A stretch of DNA of 5,474 bases from Candidatus Aenigmatarchaeota archaeon (GTDB taxonomy: Archaea; EX4484-52; GLR71): the NCBI GenBank assembly GCA_023134675.1, contig JAGLUQ010000075.1, forward strand, positions 1 to 5,474. Direction: 5' to 3'. Below the pieces are notes generated by a model. The model did no database searches, was not told the origin of the DNA, and saw only the letters and a list, made by a program, of their open reading frames with translations. How positions within the stretch are numbered: position 1 is the first letter of the stretch; the number at the start of each line of letters is the position of its first letter. This document shows, piece after piece, positions 5,248 to 5,474 of the stretch. The position numbers were made by a program, and so were the translations under genes.

Positions 5248-5474
5248 TTACTTGATTAAAGTACAATCATCATACCTTCCATTAATTTTATCAATCTTTT
5301 TCTCAAGCGCTTTTTCAACATCAACATTCATAATCTTAGCAAGAAGCAATGTCGTAATAATAACATCAGCAAACTCATCGTCAATATCACTCTTATCAAA
5401 ATCCGCAAGTTTCTCCTTTCTCTGCGAACTGAAGTAAGACAGGACAGCATCGCACAGCTCGCCCACTTCCTCAT
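5248..5474 (-). CDS. MazG-family nucleotide pyrophosphohydrolase, 5' part outside the window
   Basis: The last 74 codons are present; the gene enters from the right edge. They begin with EEVGEL, the first metal-binding E-E-x-x-E element of the MazG fold, followed after a helix by DDEFADVII, the second (E/D-x-x-D) element, and a helical end (KALEKKIDKINGRY). This is the all-alpha NTP pyrophosphatase family, which hydrolyses (d)NTPs or related nucleotides to the monophosphate and pyrophosphate, often non-canonical ones. The visible frame stays open to the window end, and a GTG at 5466 is an internal valine of EEVGE, not a start. The missing N-terminus is probably a few dozen residues in a single-domain MazG. 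The gene is convergent with subunit I, 7 bp away, with no terminator between them. The precise substrate cannot be deduced. Confidence 0.88.
   Translation of the reverse strand, partial: EEVGELCDAVLSYFSSQRKEKLADFDKSDIDDEFADVIITTLLLAKIMNVDVEKALEKKIDKINGRYDDCTLIK

Noticed and set aside
5464..5466. GTG as start of the MazG gene, making it complete at 72 residues
   Set aside because: The codons before it (GAG GAA) complete the metal-binding motif EEVGE and the frame stays open to the window edge, so the GTG is an internal valine.
1..5474. UGA reassigned as a sense codon genome-wide
   Set aside because: TGA ends the redoxin, ferredoxin and subunit H genes at sensible places and the other genes have no internal TGA, so a general reassignment is not supported.

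Overview
The window looks like part of the genome of an anaerobic archaeon. Supporting this are two genes of the archaeal-type (A/V-type) ATP synthase (stalk subunit H and membrane subunit I), an oxygen-sensitive class III ribonucleotide reductase (NrdD plus its radical-SAM activase NrdG), a small bis-[4Fe-4S] ferredoxin, TATA-box-like promoters at archaeal distances, and Shine-Dalgarno sites of the GGTG/GTGAT type that fit an archaeal 16S 3' end. The sequence alone does not fix the lineage.

Left part (1-2574, all minus strand): a deoxynucleotide-synthesis module transcribed leftwards in the order nrdD, a small CPNC redoxin, then nrdG, which runs off the left edge. The redoxin and nrdG overlap by 17 bp. 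The redoxin between reductase and activase, plus a Cys-Cys pair at the presumed active site of NrdD, suggests a redoxin-reduced rather than formate-reduced class III enzyme. The NrdD reading frame stops at a TGA exactly where the glycyl-radical motif (R-x-x-G-Y) is expected; Gly-Tyr codons follow the TGA in frame. This is the most notable oddity of the window. A 141-bp gap with an imperfect inverted repeat separates nrdD from the redoxin gene.

Middle (2575-3136): an AT-rich divergent intergenic region carrying promoters, then a 56-residue ferredoxin gene on the plus strand (2843-3013), then a 123-bp gap with the promoter of the ATPase genes. The ferredoxin could feed electrons to NrdG or to the redoxin, but that is inference from proximity.

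Right part (3137-5240, plus strand): ATPase subunits H and I, 13 bp apart, probably co-transcribed from a promoter that predicts a leaderless message. The remaining ATPase genes (K, E, C, F, A, B, D) do not follow. Instead a MazG-family nucleotide pyrophosphohydrolase gene lies convergently (5248 to beyond the right edge), 7 bp from the end of subunit I. I saw no RNA genes, insertion sequences or CRISPR arrays.
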